A stretch of DNA of 64,000 bases from Hevea brasiliensis (GCF_030052815.1 NC_079498.1:100398041-100462040), one strand, 5' to 3'; shown: positions 11,446 through 24,134, numbered from the stretch's first letter. The notes: generated by a model from the sequence alone, not told the origin. Translations and numbers: made by a program.

Positions 11446-13850
11446 AAAGGCGGTGCAAAGATGAAAGAGGAGGGGATTGGCCCAAGATTTCTCACGTTCC
11501 CTGCATACGCATTGATGATGATATAGTTCCATGACCTTTAAGTTTCTTCAAGCCACCATTGTTATGCTTCTACTGTTTTACCCTCAGGTACCTCTTTTAC
11601 TGCTTAACAGCAAAATGATTAATGTAACTCACTGGCATTTCTGATTCTGGGCACACTAATTTAATCCACTTCTTAACCATTTGTTTTTCTAACTTGTTTC
11701 CTTTTGGATTTAAGGTATGTGCCAGCGTTCAATTCACCATACTCTCCATTGACAATGCGCTTCAAAAGGATTTCATTCCTTTATCAAGTGCTTGGTCTAG
11801 ACTCATCAAAGTTATTATCATTTTGGTTGTTGGTTCTAAGTAGCATAAATAAGTTCTTGCTTATCACTTCTTTGTTTCTTCTACTTCTGTTCATTGCATA
11901 ATAAAGACCAATCCTTGACTCCGTTGGCAATCGACAAAACACAGATTTCCAGCTTCATTGGGCCAAGGCAAAGAACAAATTTCCAGTTTCAACAGGCTAA
12001 CACACAAAAACTGCCTAGACTCAAACTGATTGTTGTGCTAAATGACAGTAGAAACTGAAAGTTTTAAGCACACGATGAAATTGAGCAACAAATTCCCAAA
12101 TAAACTTTAATGTGCTGAGGCTAGCATGTCCATGGAAGGAAAGATGCTAGATATCTAACCTGAGTTACATATTTTGGAGAATCCGTGATCTATTCAATTA
12201 CCTGAAACAATATTGCAAGTTCTCCAGACATAAACAATCTTTTAAAAAATTCTCTTTAATTAATGCAGACAGGATTCCTATACCGCTAATTCCACAGTAA
12301 CTTCATTGAAAATTGAAACGATCTGTTTCTTGAAGTTGAAAGTGTTGCTTTGACAGCATACACATGGCTACATTTTCTCTGTTAGGAAACTTACCAAATG
12401 ATACTCCTTTAGCTTCAACGCTAATATCGCATGAACAATCAAACTCAAGATAACACAATTGTTTTGCCCAACAAAACAGATTTATTTACATGAGCACCCT
12501 TTATTTTCTTGCATGTTCCAACGACCAGCCACAGGAAAGTGCAAAGACAAATATTCAACATAAGCCAATGAAAATTAAAGATTCATTCAGTCATCTCTAG
12601 AAGAAGCATTGCAGAAATTCTTTAACCAATCCAAGTGATTGAATCGCTCGCTCAGCAACTCGGAAATGCAAATCATTGAGTGACATTTAACCGAAATCTT
12701 CTCTAACCCGCTGCACAGCCACGATTGGAAAGAAAATTCTACCAAAAAAAAACCTCAATTTCACACAATCAAGGTACTTTCTCCTTCAGTTCTTCTGGTG
12801 AGACTAATCAAGAAGCTTTAACAGCTGAGAAGTTGAAGGAAATATGCAAGGAAATAATGGGTTGAGTTTTCTAACTTTATAAGTGATTAAGAATCTAGTG
12901 GAAGAGATACGAGTAGGTGCCAAAGCAGAATCAATTGATATGCGAACACAGTGAGAAGAACATAATTTGACTGCCATTTTTCGATTCTGTTCTGTTGATG
13001 AACCAACGCAGAAGCAGAGCAGAAATTGACCCAGTAAGAAGACTTATGAGCATAGACTGACAGACCCCGCATAACAAATTGTTTTTTTTTTCTTTCTGCT
13101 CCCTTCTTGACTTGTGATTCGTGAATTTTGCAATTTACTCCTCAACTTGTTTAATTTTTTTATTATTATAAAAATAAATGGTTGAATAATTATTTGCCTT
13201 TAAAAATAGTCATTATTATTAATAAAATATTATTTAAGAATTAAAAGTTATTAAACGTAATTAAAATTTTAAAATTCATGTAAAATTTTTAAAATGCTCT
13301 ATTGACAGAATTTTTAAAAATATATATATAAGAATTATTTTTTAAAAAAATTGTAAACATTTTTAAAAAATAATTTAAAAAATTCAGAAAAATTAATTAA
13401 TAAAATAATTTAATTTTGAAAAATAAAAACCCATTAGTAACATAACAAAATAATTTTCCATTTACCCAAAATAAATTTTCTATACAGAAAAAAATTTTGT
13501 GATAAGAAAATCCCTGGAAATTGAAGAACTGTATTTTTATGTCCTATACCAACAATGCGAGGCCTCCTCTTTTCATAACTAAGATCAGGTAAATTTCATT
13601 TTTTTTAAAGGTTCATGGAAAATATTTTTTTAAAAATATTGTTTATATTTTTTAGTGTTTGGAGCATGTGTAAAATTATAAACAAAAAATATCTTTTTAA
13701 TAACAAAAATTAATTTATTTTTTAAAAAAAATCTTCTTTTAAAAAAATATAAATTATTTTCTGAACTTCCATAATCTTATTAAAAGAGAAAGCTATTAGG
13801 TAACAATCCAAGGAATAGCCACACCTCTAGTGTCATTCTGCAATAACAAA
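11446..13850. other. 3' flank of the CNL gene and AT-rich spacer
   Basis: No coding region is supportable. The first several hundred bases probably include the 3' untranslated region of the CNL gene, since long and sometimes intron-containing 3' UTRs are common in this family; that is inference. From 13,080 the sequence becomes strongly AT-rich with poly-A and poly-T runs. Confidence 0.35.
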
Positions 13851-13921
13851 ATCAAGCTTCAAGGATGACTACTCAATTTTGTAAGACTAAAAGGGTGATA
13901 AATAGCTAGAGCACAATACTA

Positions 13922-14137
13922 GGAGCCAATTTGACATTGTATTTGAGGGTTAAAATTATTTTTTTAAATAAAAAGTATTATTTTAAATATTGTTAAAAAA
14001 ATAATTTTATTATTTTAATATTATTATTATTAAAATTTATTAAATTTAATTTTAAATTATATTTTAATACTTTAATTAATATATTTAAAAAATAATTTTT
14101 TTTAACAATAATTTCATCAGCAATGTAAAAAAGAGCC
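13922..14137. mobile_element. Small MITE-like element
   Basis: The left end GAGCCAATTTGACATTGTATTTGAGGG faces a right end whose inverse reads GGGCTCTTTTTTACATTGCTGA. The interior is AT-rich with a TAAAATTATTTTTTTAAA / inverse pair, giving a hairpin-like element of about 215 bp. A clear target duplication was not found. It resembles the element at 20699-20928 (both have a xCC..TTTG.CATTG terminus), so they may be one family. Confidence 0.42.
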
Positions 14138-14139
14138 CT

Positions 14140-15009
14140 TAACTTTTTAATGCACACAAGTGATTTGAATCTATCAATCCTTCATTAATAGAGAACGGAT
14201 GAATGAAGTGATCGAAGCATGATAATCATTTATATATATTTATATATTTATACAGAGAAAATTTAAAAGAATTGGAAGCCAAGGCTCCCCCTAGTTTCCC
14301 TCCCTCCAGAGAATTTCTTCTCGGCCGAATAGTGGATTTATTCTCCACACGTACGAGTCGAGTGTACATATTTTTGTGTGTTCTTTTATGTGCAAATCCT
14401 ATAAATTCATAAAAAGGGACATTGTTGTTGACCTGCATATGGGTTTTATCTGAATTGCATTGGTGCTTTGGGTTTAGAGCTAAGTTTGGCTCGGGGGGAA
14501 GGTTTCACTAAATTACCCAGACGTTTGGCACCTTCAGGGTCACAATGTCACTTCTACTGCTAGATGGCCGACTCAAAGGTTGCAAGAGATTGAAAAGGCC
14601 AATGAGTACTGCCTTCGTCACCTTTCTCGGTAAATGGTTATGGTTTTGAGGCTTTAAGGTTCTACTATCATTAGGTGTGGACGAATAATCCTTTTCTGAA
14701 ATTTCTTCTAGCTCACTTTAAACTCTGCTGTAGATAACGACAATCTTTTCACCCAGTTGGCGGCCTAACTTCGATTCAGAGTAGATGGGCATGATATTGA
14801 GCTTTTCCTGTTTATTCTTGGCCGAGTAGTACCAAGGTTTTTGTTCTAGGTTTAATGTCTGTATTTGAATTGGGCTTCTGGGCTCATCCTCTTGGTTTGT
14901 TATTGGAGACCCATTTGTACTGGCCATACTTTCTTTATTTGTATTATTTGATGCACAAATCTGTAATGCTCTAATTTTAATGAATTTGATCTTATCTTTG
15001 AAAAAAAAA
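14140..15009 (+). repeat. Possible LINE or retroposed 3' end with A-rich tail
   Basis: A stretch of non-AT-biased sequence (about 14460-14960) ends TCTAATTTTAATGAATTTGAT...TTTGAAAAAAAAAATAATAATAATAAC. A 3' end of this form, short TTTAATGAATTT followed by an A-rich tail, is common for plant LINEs. I could not find reverse-transcriptase motifs or a flanking duplication, so this is only a candidate. A 157-codon frame on the opposite strand (14718-15191) overlaps it and looks like chance. Confidence 0.25.
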
Positions 15010-15544
15010 ATAATAATAATAACCCCATTTAGCCATTTCAAAGAAAATGAGTATTTGATTGTGAAAGAGGCATATCTTGCAAGGCAGATAGCATAATTTA
15101 TTCGGTCTTCTAGAATCATAGTTACAAAAATTGAGAGTTCGATTTTCAATTGGAAAAATGGATATAAAAAAAATGGAATCCAACCAAACAAGAGATAAAC
15201 CGAAAAATCAAATTAGATTGTTCATCCCAGCAAAAAGTCAAAAATTAGGCATGCTTCCACCTTAATTCATGTGGGTGAAATATGAATTAGATAATTCTTT
15301 AATTGAAAGGTGGCATTAGGGGCATGCTTTTGCATCCAATGTGACTTTTTCAGTCTTTGTATCTGATTCGTCATTCGGCTCTTTCTTTCAAGAATAAATA
15401 ATTACATCTCTTACTCAACCTCCTCCTCCTCTTACAATCTGCCATTTACAATATTTCTTTCTTCCATTGAACATGACGCCTGATGAGTGATGACCAAAAT
15501 TACATATAGGCAGAAAATTAGAGTTGAAATCTAGACTCAATCAA

Positions 15545-15734
15545 GCGCCCATTTGGTTAGCGATTGAAGATTAGTAATTAATAATTAAAGTGCTAATATT
15601 TAATAAATTATAATTATTAATTATAAATTTTTTAATACATTAAAATTAATTGATTATTATTTTAAAAACTATCATAATTAGCAAGCATTAAAATTTTAAA
15701 AATTAACTTTTAATTACTAAATCAAATAAGCACC
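15545..15734. mobile_element. Small MITE-like element
   Basis: Left end GCGCCCATTTGGTTAGCGATTG and the inverse of the right end, GGTGCTTATTTGATTTAGTAATT, make imperfect terminal inverted repeats of about 20 bp around an AT-rich core (TAATTAATAATTAAAG...). It is non-coding and about 190 bp long. No certain target duplication. Confidence 0.42.
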
Positions 15735-15789
15735 AAGAATGTGATTGAATAAATGCACAAACTATTACCTCCAAAGAGAAATAAATGAG

Positions 15790-15791
<2 letters not shown>

Positions 15792-15860
<69 letters not shown>
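15792..15860. repeat. (TA)n microsatellite
   Basis: An uninterrupted run of about 34 AT/TA dinucleotides. Probably length-polymorphic. No viral sequence is joined to this one, unlike the shorter TA run at 44984. Confidence 0.95.
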
Positions 15861-15862
<2 letters not shown>

Positions 15863-16662
15863 TCGCTCAGATACAAAACTGGGATGTAAGTGGGGTCTTG
15901 GTCCCTAAATATTTATAATTTTTTTATAGGTGTAAAATATTTTTATTTTTTTATTAATTAATCTCTTACTTTTTTATTAGTTCTTACAAATATTTAAAAA
16001 AAATTAATTTATAATAAATTTTATTTTTAATTGGCAATTCAAAATTTCTATCTATTCTTATTAATTTATAATTTATTTAATATAATTTAAATTAAAATAT
16101 TAAATTTATTTTATTGTAATTAAATGAATATAATATATTTTTTATTGATGGATATATGTTAGCGTCAAATAAAAATTTTTGGTTCCTCCGCCACTTTGCT
16201 TGATTGACCCGAAGAAGTGTGGCTTAGAGATAGCGACTAGCTTACATGCTTATAATTATTATTACACCAAGCCTCACTTTGTTGAATCGATCAAAACCTT
16301 TTAATAATTTAATCCAAAGCTTTTTAGGGCAATAACTTCGAGCTGCTACCACCGAGTGTGGTAAACTAGTGGTTAACTTAACAAGATAGTTTTATCTCAT
16401 CTCGATTTAACTTCATACACCAGCATGATGACTAAATATTGTCTCTACTTAGAAGTGCAATGAGAAAAAATGACAAGTTGTCTAATGATTCGCCTCATTA
16501 GATGTCACATTGAATTCAGTAGTAAGTCCTTCCTGTGGGGTTGAGTGGAATGGAGAATGTTAACTAATAGCTCCAAGTCTCAAGCCTAAAAAAATTATAA
16601 TTGTCATACCCGATAAGCACTTCATTATTTACAGTTTAAAAAGAAAAAATTCAAACTGCTAG

Positions 16663-16710
<48 letters not shown>

Positions 16711-17110
16711 GAATCCAGCTGCTAGATTATTTAAAAATCCTCCAATCTACCAATTTAGATTCTCTAAACGCATATATTTAACCTTTATTTGTTTATTTAT
16801 GCATAGAATAAGCAAAACAACTATAATTACCAAGAATAAATTTCTTGAGCAGTGATGTGATTTAATATTATATGATACGTATTATGTAGATTGGCTAACT
16901 AATTTTCCAAGAAATTTCCCACTGGAAAGCATGCCTTGGTGACCCGAGCGAAAGGTATCCTTGGTCACCTAATTCAAGACATTTCTGGGGTAGTTTCCAT
17001 CTGTAATATTTATTTGACTTCATAATTAACGTTGACCAAGTCGACAATAGGCTTTTGTTATATATTTGTTATGACATAATCTTATATTGACCCAAAGCAC
17101 CACTTCATTC
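15861..17110. other. Intergenic spacer upstream of the dioxygenase gene
   Basis: AT-rich and without genes. A tRNA-like string at about 16360-16440 (GGTAAACTAGTGGTTAACTT then CTCGATTTAACTTC) could be an old SINE but is too degenerate to call. The last 100 bases carry a CTATAAG box (about 17114-17120) roughly 100 bases before the dioxygenase start codon, suitable as its TATA element. Confidence 0.35.
16663..16710. repeat. (ATT)n microsatellite
   Basis: Sixteen ATT/TTA units in an uninterrupted run. The flank CTGCTAGATTATT occurs on both sides (16658-16670 and 16720-16732), so the repeat probably grew within a short direct duplication. Confidence 0.95.
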
Positions 17111-17218
17111 CTATAAGAAGCAGGAATTGGGAGCAAGAAAATTATACCATTACTCTTTAGTACCCTACAAACTTTTTAAGTGGGTGCAGTGGAAAGAAGG
17201 AAAAAAAAGCCCAGAACC

Positions 17219-18356
17219 ATGGTTCTTGAAGTAGCACCAAAGCTTCCTGTTCTTGACTTCAGCAAGGAAACTTTGAAGCCTGGTACCAGCTGTTGGCTCA
17301 AAGCCTGTGCTGATGTTAGGCAAGCACTTGAAGAGTATGGGTGTTTTGCAGTAGAGTACAAGAAATTATCTCCAGAGCTTCGCGATGGAGTCTTTGGGGT
17401 CTTAAAGGAGTTGTTTGATCTCCCTACTGAAGTTAAAATGCAAAACAAATGTCAGAGGCCTTTGATCAGCTATATCGGACATGATTCCAGAATTCCTCTC
17501 CATGAAAGCATGGGCATTGAAGATGCAGCAACTCTTGAGGCAGCTAAAAAATTTTCCAATCTCATGTGGCCTAGTGGAAATGATCGCTTCTGGTACGATA
17601 CTCAAACCCCAATACCTGAAACCTCTTAACAAATATCTTGAGTCTCAATTATGATTTATCAAACTTAAAATGCTAAACCTTCTTTTTCTTCTTTGGTCAG
17701 TGAATATATTCATGCTTATGGGAAGCTTGTGACACAGCTGGATCAAATGGTGACAAGAATGATATTTGAAAGCTATGGAGTTGAGAAACACCACGACTCT
17801 TATGTTGAGTCTACTTGTTATGTACTTCGACTCTTGAAAACTAGAGCACCCAAAGAGAATGAGACTAATTTAGGGTTGGGAACCCACACAGACACCAGCT
17901 TCACAACCATACTTCATCAGAATCAAGTTAATGGTTTGGAGGTGGACACCAAGGACGGCCAGAAGATTAATGTCGAGTTTTCTCCTTCATCCTTCGTCGT
18001 CATGGCTGGTGATGCCTTAATGGTGAGTCACTGAATTGGCATATAGAGCTATAAATTAAGTTAAATATGCGCATATTTAATTGCGTGCCACATTAATTAT
18101 CATTAATTATGTCATAATGACTAATTAGGCATGGAGCAATGAGAGAATAAAAGCTCCTCGGCACCAAGTGATCATGAAGGGGAAGGTAGATAGATTCTCC
18201 ATGGGGCTTTTCACCTTCAACAATGGAATATTAGAGGTACATGAAGAGCTGGTTGATGAGGAATACCCTCTCAAGTACAAGCCAATAGATCATCTGGGTT
18301 TCCTTCATTTCTTCCAGAAAACCAGGCGTCCTATTAAAGACTATTGTGGCATTTGA
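17219..18356 (+). CDS. 2-oxoglutarate/Fe(II) dioxygenase, AOP1-like
   Basis: Three exons: 17219-17592, 17701-18022 and 18129-18356. The introns begin gtacga and gtgagt and end gtcag and attag, and phases join exactly as RF-C-EYIHAY and ALM-AWSNERI. The start chosen is the ATG at 17219 in strong context (accATGg). The product, about 307 residues, opens LPVLDFSKETLKPG and has EEYGCFAVEY and LHESMGIEDA. The iron site is H-x-D in GLGTHTDTS with distal His in APRHQ, and the 2-oxoglutarate arginine is in RFSMG. These features match the AOP (2-ODD class) family, named for alkenyl/hydroxyalkyl glucosinolate enzymes in Brassicaceae. Outside that family the substrate is unknown, so I do not assign one. 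All catalytic residues are intact, so it looks functional. Confidence 0.9.
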
Positions 18357-20400
18357 AACCAATAGCTAGAAGTTTCATATAATTCATATCTTAAATTTAT
18401 AGACTATATATACACACTCTTGCATCATGTACCTTGTGATATTTTACCATAAAATATTGTTCTGTGGCATGATGAACTTATTGATTATTAATTAATACAG
18501 CCCTATATTTCATATTTTAGTTATAATTTTTTCCCGTTACATGTTATTGAAGCAGCTGAGTGGTTTTATAAATAATTATGAATATATAAAATTTCAAATT
18601 AAAATAAACATCATAATTAATTAAACGTAAATGTTCTAGCTTCAATAAAGCCAGCGAAGAGGAGGGGCGGGGGGTGGTGTGCTTTGGTTGCTCTCTGAGC
18701 TTCATCCAATATTATTATTATTTTTTTTTTTTATTATGTAGCTTATGAGTTGGAAGTTCGAACAATAAATAAATAAAATATATGGAGGATGAAGAAAACT
18801 TATATATACGAATGTTTCTACGAAAGATCGGGGCAAATGGACGACCTTGACCATCTGGGAGCTTCTGGTTAATAGTTTAAATAATCTTGTGTCATTTTTA
18901 CCCAAATGTAAAAAAATAAAATAAAATAAAATAAAAAGCTCATGCAAATATTATAAGTTGGCCCAATTAACTTGACACAGATTTCTATCTTGGCGTCAAT
19001 TTGTAATGAAAATGTAGGTAACCCATTTTGAAGCTTTGGCGGTGATTACAAGTTGTTTAAATTGTAATTAATTAATTAGCCTGAGGAAGACGGATTAATA
19101 AATTGTGTTGAGCAATCTTTTGCAGTAATTATCGATGATGATTGTGCTAATAGGTTTTTTTTTTATTTTAAGTATGAATTTTATTAAAATTAAAAGTGTG
19201 GAAAAATTTAATATAGTGCTAATTAAGAAGATGTTTAATTTAACTTATAAATTGATAAAATATATTTATAAATAAAAAATTATAAATAAATTACTGATTT
19301 GATTTATAAATTATTTAAAATAAATTAAATTTATTTATTTATTTTAAAATTATATTTTATTTAAATAAAAAATTATATTATTTTAATAATTTTTTAAAAT
19401 ATAAATATTATTTTTATTTTAACAATTACAATACCAATACCTTTTGACTTAGATATTTAAATTATTTAAAAATTAATTTTAAATAATTTAATTAAATAAT
19501 TAATTACTTACTTTTAAATTAACTTATAAATTAAAAATACATTTTAAATCCTCTCAAATTATGATCGTCAGACTACTCAAAATACTCCACCAAGACGGCG
19601 CACGTGTGAAAAAAAAACCTTGACAAGGGTTACATCAAAACACAAAAATTAACAAGCAAAACCAGTCCAATAGGATGTGTCCATATAATCAAGAAGTTAA
19701 AAAATAAATAAATAAATAAAAATAAAAATAAAAATAAAAACACTAATCTATAAGAAAGCAATGAATTCTTCTAGCTTGGTTGTATCACATTTTGCTAGAT
19801 GGTCAGCTAGGGAAAAAAACTATCAACAATTCTTAGTTACAGAGTTTTATACATCAAATGGTAGTTATTGCTAATTTCTTTTAACATCAATGTTAATCAT
19901 TTTTATACGTTATAAAATTTTTATTCATCAAGTCATATTTGTTATTTATTTCCTTTAATATCAAGAATGATGAATTTACCTGTTAAAAATCCTTTCTTTT
20001 ATATATAGTGATGGCCAAATCCAAATCCCTTTACGTACCTACATTACTTATTCTTTTTGTTTTTTAATTAAATACAAATTAAATGAACAATTTTTTTTTA
20101 AATAGAACTGATGAATGTACACAGTTATATGTGAGTTTTAGTGTAATCAATTATCAGAATATATTCATTATTAATTATACATATAATAATTATGCTGAAT
20201 AAATTCTCATTATTTACGATGGTGACATGAAAATTACTTTTTAAATGAATAAACCTAATAAAGTTCAGCCAATATACTCTTTTTATATAAACCTTCCAGC
20301 TGAATCAATCATATTTTCAAATCTATTATGGAAATATATTAGATAACCGTTTATAATATGTCTTTTATATATATGTATATACAAGACATGCCAACTGAGA
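18357..20400. other. Intergenic, AT-rich, no gene
   Basis: Contains the 3' flank of the dioxygenase gene, poly-T/poly-A runs (18720-18732, 19150-19160), an ATAA/AATAAA microsatellite (19697-19740) and AT-only stretches from 19,200 to 19,540. A piece read on the minus strand near 19,740-19,815 (ADHLAKCDTTKLEEF) loosely resembles the RNase H tail of plant retroelements, but it is too short to call. Confidence 0.35.
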
Positions 20401-20404
20401 AAGA

Positions 20405-20642
20405 GAGTGTCCAAAATTACGGGTTCAGAAGCATCACAAAAGCTTCCAGTTCTTGACTTCACCAGCAAGAATTCGAAGCCTTGGCAAAAAGTCGGTTCTT
20501 GTGTTAGGCAAGAGCTTGAAGAGTAGGGTTGTTTTTATAGTAGAGTGCGACCACAGCCTCACTAATTTCTTGATGGAGAATCTGGGGTCTAAAAAGCATT
20601 GTCTGGTCTGCCTGCCCAACTCAAAATGCAAAACAAAATAAG
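20405..20642 (+). pseudogene. Broken exon-1 duplicate of the AOP1-like dioxygenase
   Basis: Reads QKLPVLDFTSKNSKPW...CVRQELEE then TAG, GCF, and later GLPAQLKMQNK. These line up with LPVLDFSKETLKPG, VRQALEEYGCF and DLPTEVKMQNK of the intact gene 3 kb upstream. It has an in-frame TAG at about 20524, at least one frameshift and no exons 2 or 3. The frame-independent similarity and shared order mark a partial tandem duplication that decayed. Confidence 0.85.
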
Positions 20643-20698
20643 AGACACCCTTCGCACTGGGTGGTTACGTTTGACAAATTAAGGGTGTACGTGTTTAA

Positions 20699-20928
20699 GA
20701 CCTGTTTAATATTACTGTTGAAACTGCTATTAAAAAAATCATTTTTTTAAATATGCTAGTTAGAGAGTATTAAAAAATAATTAAAAATTAAATTTAATAA
20801 GTTTTAGTTGTAAAAACACTAAAATAACAAAACAACTTTTTTCAAACTGTTTTATTCAACAGAATCTAAAATGATACTTTTATTCAGAAAAATAATTTTA
20901 GCCTTTAAAACTCAATGCCAAACAGGTT
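20699..20928. mobile_element. Small MITE-like element
   Basis: Left end GACCTGTTTAATATTACTGTTG faces a right end whose inverse reads GCAACCTGTTTGGCATTGAG. The core is AT-rich with facing TAAAAATCATTTTTTT and AAAAATAATTTTAG segments. About 230 bp, non-coding. It inserted directly behind the broken dioxygenase duplicate. Confidence 0.45.
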
Positions 20929-22086
20929 GCTAATTACATATAAAAAATATATAACTAATTATAAAATTATCTAATCTATTTAAAGAATAATATAAAATTA
21001 TATGTATAAAATTGATTTAATTTTCGTTATGATTCTTAATTCAGTTATTAATAAAAAAATTAGAATTGTACTAAAGTAATAAAATAAATTTAATTTATTA
21101 CAATATATTTCATATATTATTGCTTCTTTTTCAATTTTAATTTGTTTAAAAAAAAAAAAACCATGCACACCCTAGTTAAAATGATATACTTAGAATTCTA
21201 GCTACTATTTGCAAGTCAATATTAAGCTTAATTTATAGAAATTGTTGCTTTATATATAGTAATTTTTGTGTCCACATACTTTTATGTGTAGGAGAAATTC
21301 TTACATAAATCCAATTTATTATAGACTCAATACATAAATAACTCATATATTTAATAAATGAATCTCACTGTGCATCTTATATTTTGAGTTTATAATGAAT
21401 CAAATTTAAATAAGAAAAATCTTTTATATAGTGTAGTGGCCAAGAATCCCATTTGGGATTGGGGTGAATACTGTCAGCAAGAATCCACTCTAAGATTTTA
21501 TTTGAATTAGTCGGATTTGATATTTTATAATCTAATCGAGCTAATTAATGAACTAGTCATGAATAATTAAATTTAATTTATTAAATATAAACTTTTTTTT
21601 TTATAAAAATTGTATTTGAGAAAATAAGCTAATTCTGTTATTCAATTTAGGGAATCAAATGAAAAATTATTTATTACATTTGATAAACATTAAAAAAATA
21701 ATTTTCTTTCAATGATAAAGATGTTGAAAGGTTGGGTGACATTGCATTGTTAGTTCAACTCTAAAACTAGCCAGCCATAAAATAATTCTCTGAAAATATA
21801 ATTAGGTTCAGAAATAAAATTCCCTATAAGCAGAAATAAAATATAGAGACCATTTTCTCTAATTTTTATTCCCAAAATTCTAATCTTTATACTTACAGTG
21901 CATTTACTGATTATAAATCTATAGTCTAGTTTGCAAATGATTCTAGATTTTAGATCTGTTCTTGCAAATGCTCTCTTAGGAGATGGAAGCTTAACTTATT
22001 TTAAAATTCTTCAGAAATCCAAGCAAGAATTAAACTGCAACCACACAACAGCAAATTGTACGTGCAGGTTTGAGTGCCAAGCTTTT
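20929..22086. other. Intergenic, AT-rich, no gene
   Basis: Low-complexity AT sequence with no recognisable gene, RNA or element. The last 150 bases probably contain the 3' untranslated region of the coiled-coil gene on the minus strand. Confidence 0.35.
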
Positions 22087-23080
22087 TCATTCATTCTGAT
22101 GAGCATGAACCCATGTTCCTTCAGGAACTTCCTCTAATGCCAAGATATTGCTGCTTTGGTCCCTGGTGACATTACTTGGGATTGAATCTTGCCATAGAAC
22201 TTCTGGCAGGCCAGTCTCCAGTCCAGCCTCCTGTTTCAAGACCACATGACTCACTATCAAACCATAATGGTTCTAAAAAAAATACCCAAATTCCCTGACA
22301 TTGCAGGGGCATGAAATCTTAGTTTCAGGACCATAGATCTCTACCATTTTTTTCCGGTTTATACCATTGAGACAGAAGCTGATAGAAACATGCCTATTAA
22401 CTGAATTCTCTAATATTTGGACATTATTTTAGCATGTAAGAGAAAATTATCATTACCTGAAAAGGGTTGACAAGTAAAGATATATCAAAACCTCTCTCTC
22501 CGTTTACTAGATTTTCAAGTTGAAGGCAACGATATATAGTCTGGAATTGCTTATATATCTCATTCACCAGTTTTTTCTTTTCTATCACATACTCCAAAAA
22601 CTCTTGCTTCATTATTTTGCTTTCTGCTTCAAGAAACTTCAATCGCTCGCTCAGCTGCTCGATTTCACGACCGTGCAAAACCTGTTTGTCTTCTCGAGAA
22701 TTACTATAAACCTCGCCTTTAGAAGAATTTGCAAGTGACAGCTTTGCTGCCCCATTTGAATTTGAGGCCCTCGAATCTGTTAATAGGTTTTTACCATTTG
22801 TCACCTTATGCGTGTCTGTTTCCTCTTCTTTCATTGCAGCATGTGGAGCTGTAAAATCCTCTGAAATTTCTTCTGCCAATCTCAGTTCATCAGTAGCTTT
22901 AAGCTTACTACTGCTTGCATTACTCTTCAAATTCTTGACAACAGAGAGATTGTTTTGTAAGGAATGAACATCCAACTCAACCGAGGCAAATTGCATATCC
23001 TTCTGGTGCAGAATTTCCTTAAGTTTTTGTAAGGCCTGTAAAATTTCAGTACCAGGTCTGGTAGAACGCTGGCGTTCCAT
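22087..23080 (-). CDS. Coiled-coil protein of unknown function
   Basis: Two coding exons: 23080-22457 and 22272-22087. The donor is CAG/gtaatg, the acceptor is tttttag/AAC, and the phase is 0. The protein of 269 residues begins MERQRSTRPGTEILQALQKL. It has helical segments with heptad character at the N-terminus (LKEILHQKDMQFASVELDVH), a serine/lysine-rich middle, and a second coiled coil (EIEQLSERLKFLEAESKIMKQ). The motif LVNGERGFDISLLVNPFQ precedes the intron, and the end is acidic, VPEGTWVHAHQNE. The frame stays open upstream of 23080 to 23182, but that part looks like intron (ctgatag acceptor-like site just before the ATG), so I start at 23080. I do not recognise a named family. Regular structure and exact splicing suggest a real gene. 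Confidence 0.7.
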
Positions 23081-24134
23081 ATTACCTATCAGGAATGGGC
23101 AAGGAATCCAAGTCAGGAAACAGGAAATTAAACCACAAAACATGAGCAGAAATGTACCTGGGTAATCAATCGCGGAAGGCAAACAAGAATATCAAAAGGC
23201 TAACAGTATAAGCTTTATTGAACTTTATTTAAATTTCTCAGTAAGATTGATTCACCATGAGAGTCTTCACAACATTGGAGAAGAAAAAAGATTTGGTTGG
23301 AGAACATGATTGTATTAGTATATGATGGTTGCTTACCAGACACAACTGCAGTGTTGAAGGACAGAGAGAACATGTTTGGAGATATTCCCTTTGCTTATCT
23401 TCAAAGAGAGGGAGCGAGAGTGCTAGGGAGAGAAAGAAGGGAATGTCTTGGTGTCCAAAGGAACATCCAACTTATAGAGAGACTGAGATGGGCTTTTCAT
23501 GGGAAGTTACCAGGCAGTTGCCAAGAGAACGTCTTCACTCTAGAAAATGTATCCATTATTTCTGGTAGGCGATTGCAGTTAACAGAGTCGCAATTTAAGA
23601 ACTATAGCAGCAATATATTTTGGCTTCTTATATACTTAAAGAGGCAAATTTTGGCTCCATTGGACCAGAGGCTCTGCCATATGCTTCACCTTTAAGCAAC
23701 TGGTAGTTGTAAGTACAGAAAGAGCACTCGAGTTCATGATAATTTACCAATAAATCCTTCCGTTCCCCATACCCCTAGCATGTAAGAAATGGGACCCAAC
23801 AAACCCTTGAAAATTACTGGGGTATTCACACAATAATTTCATTGTCCATAGTCGTCCAACAAAATCCCATATATCAAAAAATGCAAGTATTTGGAGAAAA
23901 ATTGGACAATAAAGCAAGAACGTGTGAACAGCCAAATCATACATCTCAAAGACTCAAACTTACAAAGAGAGAACAAACCATTTACAGATAAGCTGAAAGT
24001 TTATTGTATATAAAGACAAATACAGGTGTATAAGCTTTCAATTTGACTTTGAAGATTTCACAATAGGCACAATAGAGGGTTGTTTCTCCAAGCGCTCATC
24101 TCAAATTTAAGTATGAAGGACTTCCTGGTTAGCT
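23081..24134. other. 5' part of the coiled-coil gene and intergenic DNA
   Basis: Probably contains untranslated exon(s) and promoter of the coiled-coil gene and the 3' UTR of the next gene, both on the minus strand. Overlapping plus-strand frames at 23297-23695 have no recognisable domain and run antisense to this leader, so I do not call them. Confidence 0.35.

Noticed and set aside
14718..15191. 157-codon minus-strand open frame
   Set aside because: Low-complexity hydrophobic start, no domain, overlaps a likely retroposed 3' end; probably chance.
16355..16640. SINE-like segment (GTGGTAAACTAGTGGTTAAC)
   Set aside because: Box spacing and box B are too degenerate and no tail or duplication was found.
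17180..17218. Upstream start for the AOP1-like gene
   Set aside because: The codon at 17180 is GTG, not ATG; plants would use the ATG at 17219, which has strong context and matches the family's N-terminus.
19210..19560. Possible MITE with TTTAATTTAACTTATAAATT ends
   Set aside because: The two end-like strings are in direct, not inverted, orientation, and the region is near pure AT, so similarity is not meaningful.
23297..23695. 132-codon plus-strand ORF
   Set aside because: No similarity, overlaps the presumed leader of a minus-strand gene, and an equally long alternative frame exists on the same strand.
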